Positions 22,931-31,243 of a stretch of DNA of 64,000 nt are shown in pieces. Source of the stretch: a virus. How positions within the stretch are numbered: the stretch's first letter is position 1; every line of letters begins with the position of its first letter. The stretch spans positions 250,001 through 314,000 of the IMG/VR virus record IMGVR_UViG_3300028920_000001; one strand, written 5' to 3'. The notes below the pieces were generated by a model. The model had not been told where the DNA came from. It searched no databases and saw only the letters and a program-made list of their open reading frames with translations. The translations under genes and the position numbers were made by a program.

Positions 22931-23929
22931 TTGTCTGAGTTTAGATTTGTTACTTCATCCGATGAACATCTTGCTGATCTAAGTCCTGGATTCAGGAAGG
23001 ATGGATATCGGAATGCCATATTTCGAAAATTAGAGTGGCAAGGTAAGTTCGCTAAAAAATTCGGGGCTGATGCTCTTTTACGAGGTGGGGACTTTTTCCA
23101 CGTTCGGGCGGCTAATAAGACCACTATGGCCACCTTGGCCGAAGCTGCTAGAATACATCGTCGATACCCCTGTCGCACTTATGCTTTGGCTGGTAACCAT
23201 GATATGTGTTATGGTGACCCTGATACTATAGCGAAGCAACCACTTGGAGTGATGATTGAATCTAAATCTTTCTGGCCTCTTCGAGATGAATATTTTATCC
23301 ATGGATCAATGAGGGTCAGAGTTATCGGTGTTGAATACACTCCTGATTTGGATTATGATGGATTAGCTAGTATGATCCGAAAGAAGGATGGGGATACTTA
23401 TACTATTGCTGTTGTTCACGCTTTAGCTGCTAATTCACCTGAGAAGAAAATGGAGGCATTTTTCGGTGAGAGAATATTTGATTATCGGGATTTAGTATTT
23501 CAGGGGTGTCCTGATGTCTATATCTTTGGTCATTATCACAAAGACCAAGGAATTCAAGAACATTTAGGTGTTCAGTTTGTGAATTTAGGTGCTATTTCAC
23601 GTGGTGCTTTGACTTTTGAAAATTTGAGTCGCGTTCCCAAGATATCATCGATTATATGTAGTTCTCAAGGAATTTCAATTGAGGAGCACATAGTTCCTCA
23701 TGATGACGCCTCGGAAGTTTTTGACTTAGAGCGAAAACAACAATTGGATAAAGAAAGGCGGTCTTTTGATAGTTTCTTAGAGAAATTAAAGACGAATGCT
23801 CAGTTGTCTTCTGATGGAGGTGTTAAGGAGTATTTAGCTAAATTTCAAGAATCTGATTATCCTGCCGACTTGAAACGTGTTGTGGTTGAAACCTTAGAAG
23901 CTGCTGAAGCTGGTGTCTTAGAAGAATGA
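22931..23929 (+). CDS. sbcD: SbcD/Mre11-like metallophosphoesterase nuclease
   Basis: Calcineurin-like nuclease with the two-metal motifs in order: S-S-D-E-H-L (D-x-H), L-R-G-G-D-F-F-H (G-D), L-A-G-N-H-D, V-V-H-A and F-G-H-Y-H. 332 residues suits the SbcD family. The TTG start at 22931 is preceded by AGGAG. It normally works with the ABC ATPase SbcC/Rad50; here only a C-lobe ATPase is seen further down (26214). It overlaps the PD-(D/E)XK gene by ATGA. Confidence 0.85.
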   Translation: MSEFRFVTSSDEHLADLSPGFRKDGYRNAIFRKLEWQGKFAKKFGADALLRGGDFFHVRAANKTTMATLAEAARIHRRYPCRTYALAGNHDMCYGDPDTIAKQPLGVMIESKSFWPLRDEYFIHGSMRVRVIGVEYTPDLDYDGLASMIRKKDGDTYTIAVVHALAANSPEKKMEAFFGERIFDYRDLVFQGCPDVYIFGHYHKDQGIQEHLGVQFVNLGAISRGALTFENLSRVPKISSIICSSQGISIEEHIVPHDDASEVFDLERKQQLDKERRSFDSFLEKLKTNAQLSSDGGVKEYLAKFQESDYPADLKRVVVETLEAAEAGVLEE

Positions 23930-24774
23930 TGTCTGGATACGATCTTTATCTTAGTTACTCCGGGCGTCGGGCTTATTTAATTTGTCCGAAGAAGTATTAT
24001 AATCAATACGTAAAGAAAATTCCTCCAGAATATGACCCTCGTACTCATATGTTCGGATCTGCTATAGGGAAAGTGTTTGAATGGTTTTATAATAATAGAG
24101 TTTGGTCTCATCCTAATCCTGAACGAGAAACACTTAATTTAATAGTTCCTGCTATCAATCAAATTTTCAAGGAAGAAAAATTTAGTAAAGATACTGATAA
24201 GGGGTATACAGCTCAGCTTCTTGATGACATGAAACAATATGTTTCAGCCGGTATTGAAGTAATCAGGGATTATAAACTTGTCACTCCACGCAGTATAGCG
24301 GAGCAAGATTTAACTTTAAATTGTACTAATAGTGATTTTGGAATTACAATTCGGATTGGTGGGAAGGCTGATTTTTTACACGGGTATGATGATAAAATTT
24401 GGTTAATCGATGGTAAGGGTTCTAAATATAGAGATCAATACACTGATCCTGAACAATTAATCTGGTATGCTTTACAGCATTATTTAAAATATCATATAGC
24501 TCCATCTAGGATCGGATTTTTATTTTGGAGGTTTCCAGACGATCCTTTACAGTGGATTGAATATAATGAACAATCATTAAAGAATAGTCTGAATCTTACT
24601 TTTGAAGTAGCTCAAAACATCAGGTCTGGTTCGTTTAATACTAAGCCTTCCAAAAATTGTAATCTTTGCGATTATAAGAAGACTTGCACAGATGGCCAAG
24701 AATATTTGGAGGCAATGAATGTCGATAGTAAGGATACTGTTGATGATTCAGTATTCGATATCGAATTTGTTTAA
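23926..24774 (+). CDS. PD-(D/E)XK nuclease, RecB/Cas4-like
   Basis: The catalytic core is visible as G-K-A-D-F-L-H-G-Y-D-D-K-I-W-L-I-D-G-K-G-S-K, with the first Asp, then D-G-K, and a downstream Q-L-I-W-Y-A-L (motif Q-x3-Y). The C-terminal C-N-L-C-D-Y-K-K-T-C with an earlier Cys in the N-terminal region (L-I-C-P-K-K-Y-Y) is typical of RecB-like nucleases that may hold an iron-sulfur cluster. It is coupled by ATGA to sbcD and by TAATG to the coiled-coil gene. It is likely used in recombination or processing of replicative DNA. Nothing suggests a CRISPR context. Confidence 0.75.
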   Translation: MMSGYDLYLSYSGRRAYLICPKKYYNQYVKKIPPEYDPRTHMFGSAIGKVFEWFYNNRVWSHPNPERETLNLIVPAINQIFKEEKFSKDTDKGYTAQLLDDMKQYVSAGIEVIRDYKLVTPRSIAEQDLTLNCTNSDFGITIRIGGKADFLHGYDDKIWLIDGKGSKYRDQYTDPEQLIWYALQHYLKYHIAPSRIGFLFWRFPDDPLQWIEYNEQSLKNSLNLTFEVAQNIRSGSFNTKPSKNCNLCDYKKTCTDGQEYLEAMNVDSKDTVDDSVFDIEFV

Positions 24775-25094
24775 TGGCGGAGGTTGTGATGGACCAAGAA
24801 TCTATATCTAACCAAATTGATGATTTGGTTAAGTTACATAGAGAATTAACCGAGAGAAAAGATAAACTAGTTCAAGATAAGAACAAGATCGAAGCAGAAC
24901 TTAAAGTGAATAAACGAGCGTTAGAACAAACTATGAATGAAGCTCGAGAAGAAGGATTTAATCCAAACAATTTAAAAGAAGAATTACAAAAGGAAGCTGA
25001 AGCTGTTCAAATTAAACTCAATGTTTTGAAGGGTGATATTGAAGCTGGGGAAAAGATTGTTGAGCCCATTTTGAGGGAAATCGATAATGCCTAA
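24774..25094 (+). CDS. coiled-coil protein, 106 aa
   Basis: Nearly the whole sequence is a heptad-like charged helix (D-D-L-V-K-L-H-R-E-L-T-E-R-K-D-K-L) with a possible turn at E-G-F-N-P-N-N. It sits between a nuclease and the clamp-like gene, overlapping both (TAATG and eight bases). It may be a detached coiled-coil part of an SbcC-like complex or a partner of the clamp. Confidence 0.55.
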   Translation: MAEVVMDQESISNQIDDLVKLHRELTERKDKLVQDKNKIEAELKVNKRALEQTMNEAREEGFNPNNLKEELQKEAEAVQIKLNVLKGDIEAGEKIVEPILREIDNA

Positions 25095-26217
25095 GTTTCA
25101 CTTCAAATCTGATGTTTTGAAGATGGGATTAGCTTTGGCTAGGTTAGTAAAGCCAGAATCTGGAAGTGGTATAAAAGGAGATTATTGTTTTAAATTTTTA
25201 CCGAATTCTTTGGTTATTTTTTCTTATGATAAACGTCGGTTTGTAAGAGCTTCTATTGCATGTGAAGCAGAGATCGATGAGCAATTTGAATCTGATGAAT
25301 TTTATTTATTACCAGATCGAACGGCATTATTTGATGTTGACCTGGAGAATATAACGGCTACATTAAATGCTAAATCTCTTTCAATTAAAGTATATGGCGA
25401 TGGTAAATCACGTCAAGCTAATCTCAAGAGACGTTCTGCGCAGTCTCGTCGTCCATCAGTTCCGGGATTTCCTGATTCTGAATATATTTCTGTTAATCGG
25501 ATAAACTTAGAATCAGCTTTACACCAAGTATCATGTTCTGCTTTGGTAAAAGAAACCAAAACTGAAGAAGATATGAGGATTAATCAGGTTCATTTCTATC
25601 CGGAACATAATTGTATTGTTTCTAGTACTAGATATTATGGTTCTGTTGTTCAACTTAATGAGCCTATTGGATTGGATGTTTCTATTGTAAGTGCTGACAT
25701 TCCTGCTATTCGTGGATTCTTGAACAAGATAAAATCTGATTGTGTGCAAATTTGTCAGGATGACAGGAATTTTAGCGTAATTGATCCTAATACTGAATCT
25801 TATTTATCAGTTGGGAAAGTTGCAACCAATAAGCCTAAATTTGATGTTTTAGATAAGGATAGATTTCAAACTTGTCTTCAGTTAGATTTAAAAACTCTAT
25901 CAAAGAATCTTGAATGGGCTTCTTTAGCAATTGAGGGTACTCAAAGGTTGGGGTTTCAGGCAGAACGAGAATCGGTTAAATTATTCAATGCTAAAGAAGA
26001 ATTAGCTGAAATTCCTGTTCAGTTTGTGCGTGGAGATAAACTAATTGCTGATTTTCCGGTTAGGTATTTACATATGATGGTGAAGCATCTCAGCAAAGAT
26101 CCTATACTTTATTATGATCATGAACGGGCCCCTAATATTCTTGGAGTTTCTCAGATTGATGATGAGGATCAACAAATTGATTTCATACATTTCTTACCAA
26201 GTATGAGGATGAGATGA
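25087..26217 (+). CDS. dnaN: DNA polymerase III beta sliding-clamp-like protein
   Basis: At 376 residues it has the length of bacterial beta clamps. Three repeated beta-alpha domains are suggested by spaced segments (I-S-V-N-R-I-N-L-E-S-A-L; V-S-A-D-I-P-A-I-R-G-F-L-N-K-I; D-F-P-V-R-Y-L-H-M-M-V-K-H-L). The end, F-L-P-S-M-R-M-R, resembles the closing M-P-M-R-L of DnaN. The clamp-loader subunits encoded in this window give it its expected partners. Sequence similarity is weak by eye, so the call rests on length, pattern and context. Confidence 0.6.
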   Translation: MPKFHFKSDVLKMGLALARLVKPESGSGIKGDYCFKFLPNSLVIFSYDKRRFVRASIACEAEIDEQFESDEFYLLPDRTALFDVDLENITATLNAKSLSIKVYGDGKSRQANLKRRSAQSRRPSVPGFPDSEYISVNRINLESALHQVSCSALVKETKTEEDMRINQVHFYPEHNCIVSSTRYYGSVVQLNEPIGLDVSIVSADIPAIRGFLNKIKSDCVQICQDDRNFSVIDPNTESYLSVGKVATNKPKFDVLDKDRFQTCLQLDLKTLSKNLEWASLAIEGTQRLGFQAERESVKLFNAKEELAEIPVQFVRGDKLIADFPVRYLHMMVKHLSKDPILYYDHERAPNILGVSQIDDEDQQIDFIHFLPSMRMR

Positions 26218-26870
26218 CTGACTTAGGAACTCTTCCTAATCAATTAGCATCTTTTAAACAGAAAATACTCAAGGTTAAAGCCTACCGTAGTTTAATTCGT
26301 ACACAAATTAAATCTGAAGAGGAAAAGGTATTAAAATTAAAATACGATGCTGATCTAAATCAAAGGAGTTCAGAAATAATTAAATCGTGGCTAGAGGAAC
26401 TATTGAAGGCTAATATTGATTCAGTGGCAGATTTAGTAACTAATGGATTTAATCACATAATTGATGATCAGAATTTGCAGTTTCGTATCAAACAGGATAT
26501 CAAATATAATCGTCTATCTATTAGTTTTGCAATTTCTGAAGATGGTATTGAAGGTGATCCACTAACTTCATTTGGTGGTGGTGCTGTCTTAGTGGCTTCA
26601 CTGATTTTGAGATTAAGCGTAATGGCTCGTATGAATATGGCTAATTTATTGTTGTTAGACGAATCGATGTCAGCATTAGCCAATAGATATGTACCAGCAG
26701 CTGCAGAATTTATGAAACAAATTTCTGAAAAAACTGGTGTGAATATTTTGATGGTAACACATAACGAAGAATTTATGTCTAATGCTCATATTGCATATGA
26801 AGGTATTTTAATCCCTGCCGGGAAAGATAGGCCAAAGGCTCTCCAACTTAAACGCAGATTCGTACAGTAG
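26214..26870 (+). CDS. ABC ATPase C-lobe protein (SbcC/Rad50-like), no Walker A
   Basis: 218 residues: an N-terminal coiled coil, then the C-terminal half of an SMC/Rad50-type ATPase with signature T-S-F-G-G-G, Walker B L-L-L-L-D-E-S-M-S-A-L and H-loop V-T-H-N-E. The Walker A lobe that should precede the coiled coil is absent and I find none in nearby genes. It cannot bind ATP alone; it must pair with an N-lobe protein elsewhere or be regulatory. Coupled by ATGA to the clamp-like gene. Confidence 0.75.
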   Translation: MTDLGTLPNQLASFKQKILKVKAYRSLIRTQIKSEEEKVLKLKYDADLNQRSSEIIKSWLEELLKANIDSVADLVTNGFNHIIDDQNLQFRIKQDIKYNRLSISFAISEDGIEGDPLTSFGGGAVLVASLILRLSVMARMNMANLLLLDESMSALANRYVPAAAEFMKQISEKTGVNILMVTHNEEFMSNAHIAYEGILIPAGKDRPKALQLKRRFVQ

Positions 26871-26874
26871 ACTT

Positions 26875-27453
26875 GTGAAATCTAAAAGGCAAATTTACTT
26901 GAGGCTGAAGAAGCTTTATTTCCGCTATCTGAAGAAGTATGTTAAAAGTACTCAAAAAAGGGCTTGTGCTAATTGTAGATATTGTGAAAATCATGTTATC
27001 AGGTCATTATCTTATGATCGTAAGCCGATTGCGCAGTACGAACTTTATCCGACTCATGTGTCAACGACTTTATTAATTGAACCTGAGCCAGGACCAATTT
27101 CACTTTGTATGTATGGAGCGGAGAATCCTGCAAAGTGGAATGGTAACACGTGTAATGATGAGATAGCTAAAGGTTGTAATCTTTTCATTCCGTCCGTTTC
27201 GAGACAAGAAGCGCAAAATAATTTCGATGAATTAATGAATGACGATGATTGGGTGCTTGAACATTATAATGATATAGCTGTACTACAGTGGATATTAGAC
27301 GATCGCATTGTTAGTCATTTATCTTGGTGGGATCGTTTGTTAATTTGGATTAGGTCTAAATTAACAAAGCCTGATCCACTTGTTCCTCAGTTACCGCCAC
27401 CTGACATTCCAGAGGATTTTTGGGATGATTTTACTTCGAATTCTGGAACATGA
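26875..27453 (+). CDS. Cys-containing hypothetical protein, 192 aa
   Basis: A basic N-terminus (K-R-Q-I-Y-L-R-L-K-K-L-Y-F-R-Y-L-K-K) leads to Cys residues at C-A-N-C-R-Y-C, L-C-M-Y and N-T-C-N-D-E-I-A-K-G-C, which could bind metal. The C-terminus has an amphipathic W-W-D-R-L-L-I-W-I-R-S-K-L and a Pro-rich acidic end. GTG 26875 start. It lies within the replication operon but no role can be read from it. Confidence 0.5.
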   Translation: MKSKRQIYLRLKKLYFRYLKKYVKSTQKRACANCRYCENHVIRSLSYDRKPIAQYELYPTHVSTTLLIEPEPGPISLCMYGAENPAKWNGNTCNDEIAKGCNLFIPSVSRQEAQNNFDELMNDDDWVLEHYNDIAVLQWILDDRIVSHLSWWDRLLIWIRSKLTKPDPLVPQLPPPDIPEDFWDDFTSNSGT

Positions 27454-28024
27454 TTTACATCGATCTCGAGATGCAAATTCTGTTCCATTAATGATTTCTA
27501 CCCCTGTTCCTCCTAAATCAGTGCCTGCTATCGTTAGTGATACTCGAGGGCGGTTCATTGCAATTAGAAAAATGAGGCAAGAAGGGAATTTTATTGCTTC
27601 TGGTGTATTTGAATATGATTCAGATAGAGTAGATGATGTAGTATCTGATTTGTTTGATGCAGCTTATGTTTTATCCTGCGAAGATAAACTAGGTAACACA
27701 TTTTCGGGCAAAGATGCTCCTAAGCGTGCTTTCAATTACATAAAGAGAAGTTCTGGGATCCCAGGTCAGCCTCATGTTTGTTTAGTTCCTGAATCCTGGA
27801 AAGAAACAAAGATTAAACAATTTTTTGGGGTTAAGAATCTTGAAAATGTAAGAAAGTATCAAAAATTCTGTCGAATTGTTTCGACTAAGGTTTCAATCCC
27901 GGTTTTTTGTTCTAGACCTGACATGGTTGGGATGTATACTCAATTTTTAGGCGGCAAAACTAGTATAATTCTACATAATGTAAAATTAGGGTTGGCTTTT
28001 GTGGTCCCGACTGGCGGATCCTAA
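27425..28024 (+). CDS. hypothetical protein, ~199 aa
   Basis: Unrecognised soluble protein with strand-rich segments (F-I-A-I-R-K-M-R-Q-E-G, A-Y-V-L-S-C-E-D-K, T-S-I-I-L-H-N-V-K-L-G-L-A-F-V-V). The start is uncertain: TTG 27380, ATG 27425 (AGAGG upstream) or ATG 27491. Its stop overlaps the ATG of the primase-like gene (TAATG), so a replication-related role is plausible by position only. Confidence 0.45.
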   Translation: MILLRILEHDLHRSRDANSVPLMISTPVPPKSVPAIVSDTRGRFIAIRKMRQEGNFIASGVFEYDSDRVDDVVSDLFDAAYVLSCEDKLGNTFSGKDAPKRAFNYIKRSSGIPGQPHVCLVPESWKETKIKQFFGVKNLENVRKYQKFCRIVSTKVSIPVFCSRPDMVGMYTQFLGGKTSIILHNVKLGLAFVVPTGGS

Positions 28025-28812
28025 TGTCATTTTTGAACCCGTTTTTAGATTGGGCTAATAGTTGCCTGGATGAAGAAGAGGATGCTCAAGAATATTTACT
28101 AAGTCGTGGTATTTCTGAAGAACAATGGAAACGACATCGGATTGGTTATATTAACGGTGCATATGAAGTTGATCCGTCTGTTGATCCAGCTCATAATGAA
28201 AATTGTGGGGATAAACATCAAAAACATTTATGGTGTGATATTTGTCGTTATCAGTGGTGGTCTTCAACTTGGGAAGGAGAAGAGGATAGACCTAAACAAC
28301 GATTTATCGGGAAGAGGCTGATTGGAAATATAGTGTTTCCATTAACTGCTTACACTGGTGCAGTGATAGGATTTCAGGTTAGATCAATAATAGAGAAATC
28401 ATATGATACATTTGCCATAAAACGCAGACCTGAGGGTTATTTTTTCGGTACTCAGGCTGCTATTAATTCAATTTGGTCTACTAAAGAAGTTACTTTAGTG
28501 GAGGGAGGGCCTGATCATTTGGTGTGGGAGCGTTTAATTTCTCCTAATGTATTGGCTTTAACTACTAGTGCTGTCGGCAAGGCTCAATTTCGATTTTTGA
28601 GGAGATTTGTAAAGACTGTAAATATGTGTCTTGATATGGATGGTCCTGGTCGTCAAGGTGTATTATCTTTTATCGAATATAATGCAGATTATTTTAATAT
28701 TCGGAACATCAAATATCCATCTCTTAGAAAGGGAGATAAGGATCTTGGTGATCTGTGGAAACGGTGGGGAGACGAAAAATTCAGGAGATACTTCTTGAAT
28801 AATTGGAGATAA
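28024..28812 (+). CDS. Toprim-domain DNA primase-like protein
   Basis: DnaG-type primases make RNA primers. Seen: G-N-I-V-F-P-L ... G-A-V-I-G-F-Q-V-R, the pre-Toprim core pattern, then V-T-L-V-E-G-G-P-D-H (Toprim Glu and D) and M-C-L-D-M-D-G-P-G-R-Q-G (D-x-D). The N-terminal half has C-G-D-K-H ... W-C-D-I-C, a possible zinc site not in the standard first-domain position. 262 residues is shorter than DnaG (~580), lacking the helicase-binding end. Coupled by TAATG. Confidence 0.7.
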   Translation: MSFLNPFLDWANSCLDEEEDAQEYLLSRGISEEQWKRHRIGYINGAYEVDPSVDPAHNENCGDKHQKHLWCDICRYQWWSSTWEGEEDRPKQRFIGKRLIGNIVFPLTAYTGAVIGFQVRSIIEKSYDTFAIKRRPEGYFFGTQAAINSIWSTKEVTLVEGGPDHLVWERLISPNVLALTTSAVGKAQFRFLRRFVKTVNMCLDMDGPGRQGVLSFIEYNADYFNIRNIKYPSLRKGDKDLGDLWKRWGDEKFRRYFLNNWR

Positions 28813-28814
28813 TT

Positions 28815-29276
28815 ATGGCTGGAAAAGAAAAAAAGCCAAACCTTGCGCAAATGCCACTTATATTTAGCGGTTTTGAAGCCGCCGAGGAAATAGCTATTAA
28901 ATTAATCAGGAAACATCATCCTGATTTAGCTTCTGCGAGAATTAAGTATATTTGTCGAAATAAAGCAAAGAAACGTAGTGGTAATCCTGTTCCTGGTCAT
29001 GTTTACAAAATGTCTCCAATGTATTCGTTTTTAACTGATTTTGACTATGTTGTAGAAATTGCTCTTGATGTATGGAATTATTTTAATCCTCATCAACGGA
29101 ATGCTGTTATTGATCATCTTCTTACTCGTTGCTATGGAGAAGAAAATGAACATACCGGAGATATGAGATGGAAGATTCGTCCTCCAGAAATACAAGAATT
29201 TACTGAAGTAGCCGAACGTTATGGTCAGTGGCACGAAGGATTAGTGGAGATGGAGAAGTGTCTCCGGAAGAGGTAA
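28815..29276 (+). CDS. putative phage metallopeptidase-family protein, degenerate active site
   Basis: Resembles the phage metallopeptidase-domain proteins that read ...ALIDHELCH..., with Q-R-N-A-V-I-D-H-L-L-T-R-C-Y-G-E-E-N-E here. The expected H-E-x-x-H is H-L-L-T-R, so both the Glu and second His are missing and the protein is likely non-catalytic. The N-terminus is basic. ATG 28815 is chosen for GGAG six bases upstream. It sits between primase-like and dnaX genes. Confidence 0.5.
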   Translation: MAGKEKKPNLAQMPLIFSGFEAAEEIAIKLIRKHHPDLASARIKYICRNKAKKRSGNPVPGHVYKMSPMYSFLTDFDYVVEIALDVWNYFNPHQRNAVIDHLLTRCYGEENEHTGDMRWKIRPPEIQEFTEVAERYGQWHEGLVEMEKCLRKR

Positions 29277-29277
29277 A

Positions 29278-30738
29278 GTGTCAGCTAAGCTTGACCTGAA
29301 ATATCGTCCTCAAAAGTTCGCTGAAGTTTTAGGTAATGAAGGAGTTAAGCAACTTCTTCTAGTTCGAAGTAAAAAAGGCGAATTTACTAACCAATCAATG
29401 ATGTTTAGTGGCCCAAAAGGCTGTGGGAAAACATCATTAGCCAGATTAGTAGCTCGTTCGATTGTATGCACTGCGCGGGTGGAAGGCGAACCGTGTAATG
29501 AATGCATGGCTTGTAAGTCTGTACTGGAAGAGACTTCAACTAGTGTGGAGGAGCTTGATGCTGCATCTCAAGGAACAGTAGACAAAATTCGATCTATGGT
29601 AAGAGATATTGAATACGAGCCTTTGGATGGAGCTGAAACTAGTATTTATATAGTAGACGAAGCTCAGCGATTATCTAAAGCTGCACAGGACGCTTTTCTT
29701 AGAGCCATTGAGAATCGACAATTTATAGTCATATTTTGTACCACTGAACCGCATAAAATTCAAGGTCCGATTAGAGACAGACTCGAGGAGTACCCGATTC
29801 GTCCTCCAACTGAAGACGAATTAGTTCACCGAATGACTGAGATTTGTCAAAAGGAACAAATTCAAGCTTCAGATGAGGTTTTACACTTAATAGCTCAAAT
29901 TCATGGTAATACTCCGCGTTCGAGTTTTTTAGCTATTGACTCTCTTTCAGATCTTGGTGAAATTACTGTCGAAAATGCCAAAAAGCTGTTCAGATTTGAC
30001 AGTTACAAATTAACGGATTTAGTGCTTACTTTAGTAGATTCCGATCCAGTTAAAGCATTTGAGTATCTCGATATGTTATCTAATCTTGAAAGTTCTACTT
30101 GGATTCGTGACGCTATCGTATTGGCAGTTTCTAGTGCATTTCGTGAGAGTATTGGAGCTAAATCTACGTATTTAGTCCCTACTCATTTTTTCTCTATTCG
30201 ACAACGAAATTGGATTAAATTAGCTCAGAAGATTGGTGGGATAGATCGACCTTCCATAGCTGACATCGAAGCAGCGTTATTGGTGGATAGTCAGGCTGTT
30301 CCTGAATCTGAGTTTAATACTGAACTTTTTTCAAATCCTAAAATGTCGTCGGCCAAATCTGTTGACGGTCAGGCGTTGGAAGTCGAAATGACAACAGTGT
30401 CTGAGTCTGCTGATCATCCTTTACGAAATTCTCTTTCTGAACTTCAAGAAGCACGTACTGAAAACTTGTCAAATTATATGAACAAGCCTGTTCTGAATTT
30501 GCCTCCGATAGAATCAACATCAACCGAACCGAAGTCTAAGGAAGCTAAACCTGTAAAATCGATAGAAGTGGAGGGAGTTAGATTTTCATCTACTGAGAGT
30601 TTAACTTCTTTGGATGATAAAATAGAAAAGTCGGAATTGAAGAAAGATATTAAACGTGATTTACTTGAGGTAGAGTTAGATAAATCACGTGTCCCAGTTA
30701 CCTCCAAAGAGTTCTCCAAACTCCTCAAAGATATTTAA
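29278..30738 (+). CDS. dnaX: DNA polymerase III gamma/tau-like clamp loader ATPase
   Basis: AAA+ motor that loads the sliding clamp. L-K-Y-R-P-Q-K-F-A-E-V-L-G is the family start; Walker A G-P-K-G-C-G-K-T at residues 45-52; zinc site at C64, C73, C76, C79; Walker B Y-I-V-D-E-A-Q-R-L; sensor I-F-C-T-T-E-P-H-K-I. The usual S-R-C is I-R-D-R-L-E. Residues ~340-486 form a charged tail that could bind polymerase, as tau does. GTG 29278 start. Its end overlaps the NusG-like gene by 50 bases. With holB, holA and the clamp-like gene it completes a clamp loader set. Confidence 0.9.
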   Translation: MSAKLDLKYRPQKFAEVLGNEGVKQLLLVRSKKGEFTNQSMMFSGPKGCGKTSLARLVARSIVCTARVEGEPCNECMACKSVLEETSTSVEELDAASQGTVDKIRSMVRDIEYEPLDGAETSIYIVDEAQRLSKAAQDAFLRAIENRQFIVIFCTTEPHKIQGPIRDRLEEYPIRPPTEDELVHRMTEICQKEQIQASDEVLHLIAQIHGNTPRSSFLAIDSLSDLGEITVENAKKLFRFDSYKLTDLVLTLVDSDPVKAFEYLDMLSNLESSTWIRDAIVLAVSSAFRESIGAKSTYLVPTHFFSIRQRNWIKLAQKIGGIDRPSIADIEAALLVDSQAVPESEFNTELFSNPKMSSAKSVDGQALEVEMTTVSESADHPLRNSLSELQEARTENLSNYMNKPVLNLPPIESTSTEPKSKEAKPVKSIEVEGVRFSSTESLTSLDDKIEKSELKKDIKRDLLEVELDKSRVPVTSKEFSKLLKDI

Positions 30739-31243
30739 GTGGGTAATAGTAGAATTAACTTCAACTGGAGAAAAGGAAGAAAATATTCAAAGTATTATTC
30801 AATCTGCTCATAAATTATTGAAAAAACCTGACTTGGCAGTATTTGTTCCTGCTATTTCCCAGACAGTTCGTGATGATTCTCAAACAATGTTTTATATGAA
30901 TGGATATGTATTTATAGAATACATGCTAGGTGTGAATTATCTAAGATTGAGAGAGACTACTTATTTTAGGGATGTTCTTTGTTCTTCTTATAATAATAAC
31001 GAACCTCAATATTCTTTGCTTGATGATTCGGAATTAGATTCTATTCGAAGGGGAATGGATGATCTTAAAGTAGGGGAGTATAAGGAGGGGGACGCAGTTT
31101 TAGTAAAAGAGGGATGTTATCGTAATCTTCCTGGTGTAGTTTCTTTAGTATATGAAGATAAACAAAATATCCAAGTAGCGGTGAATCTCTTGTCTAAGAG
31201 GATGCTGATCGATTTTCCAGTTACTTACGTAGAGAAGGTATGA
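30689..31243 (+). CDS. nusG: NusG-like transcription elongation factor
   Basis: NusG proteins bind RNA polymerase and alter pausing or termination. The N-terminal ~120 residues look like an NGN domain: W-V-I-V-E-L-T-S-T-G-E-K, D-L-A-V-F-V-P, M-N-G-Y-V-F-I-E-Y and R-E-T-T-Y-F-R-D-V-L. The end has a KOW-type segment: K-E-G-D-A-V-L-V-K-E-G-C-Y-R-N-L-P-G-V-V. 184 residues matches NusG. GTG 30689 is the only usable start in frame before the NGN domain and overlaps dnaX by 50 bases. It may act as an antiterminator for late genes. Confidence 0.65.
   Translation: MSQLPPKSSPNSSKIFKWVIVELTSTGEKEENIQSIIQSAHKLLKKPDLAVFVPAISQTVRDDSQTMFYMNGYVFIEYMLGVNYLRLRETTYFRDVLCSSYNNNEPQYSLLDDSELDSIRRGMDDLKVGEYKEGDAVLVKEGCYRNLPGVVSLVYEDKQNIQVAVNLLSKRMLIDFPVTYVEKV

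Noticed and set aside
23926-24774. Cas4 as part of a CRISPR system
   Set aside because: The nuclease sits among replication and recombination genes with no Cas1/Cas2 or repeat array; RecB-like phage nuclease is simpler.
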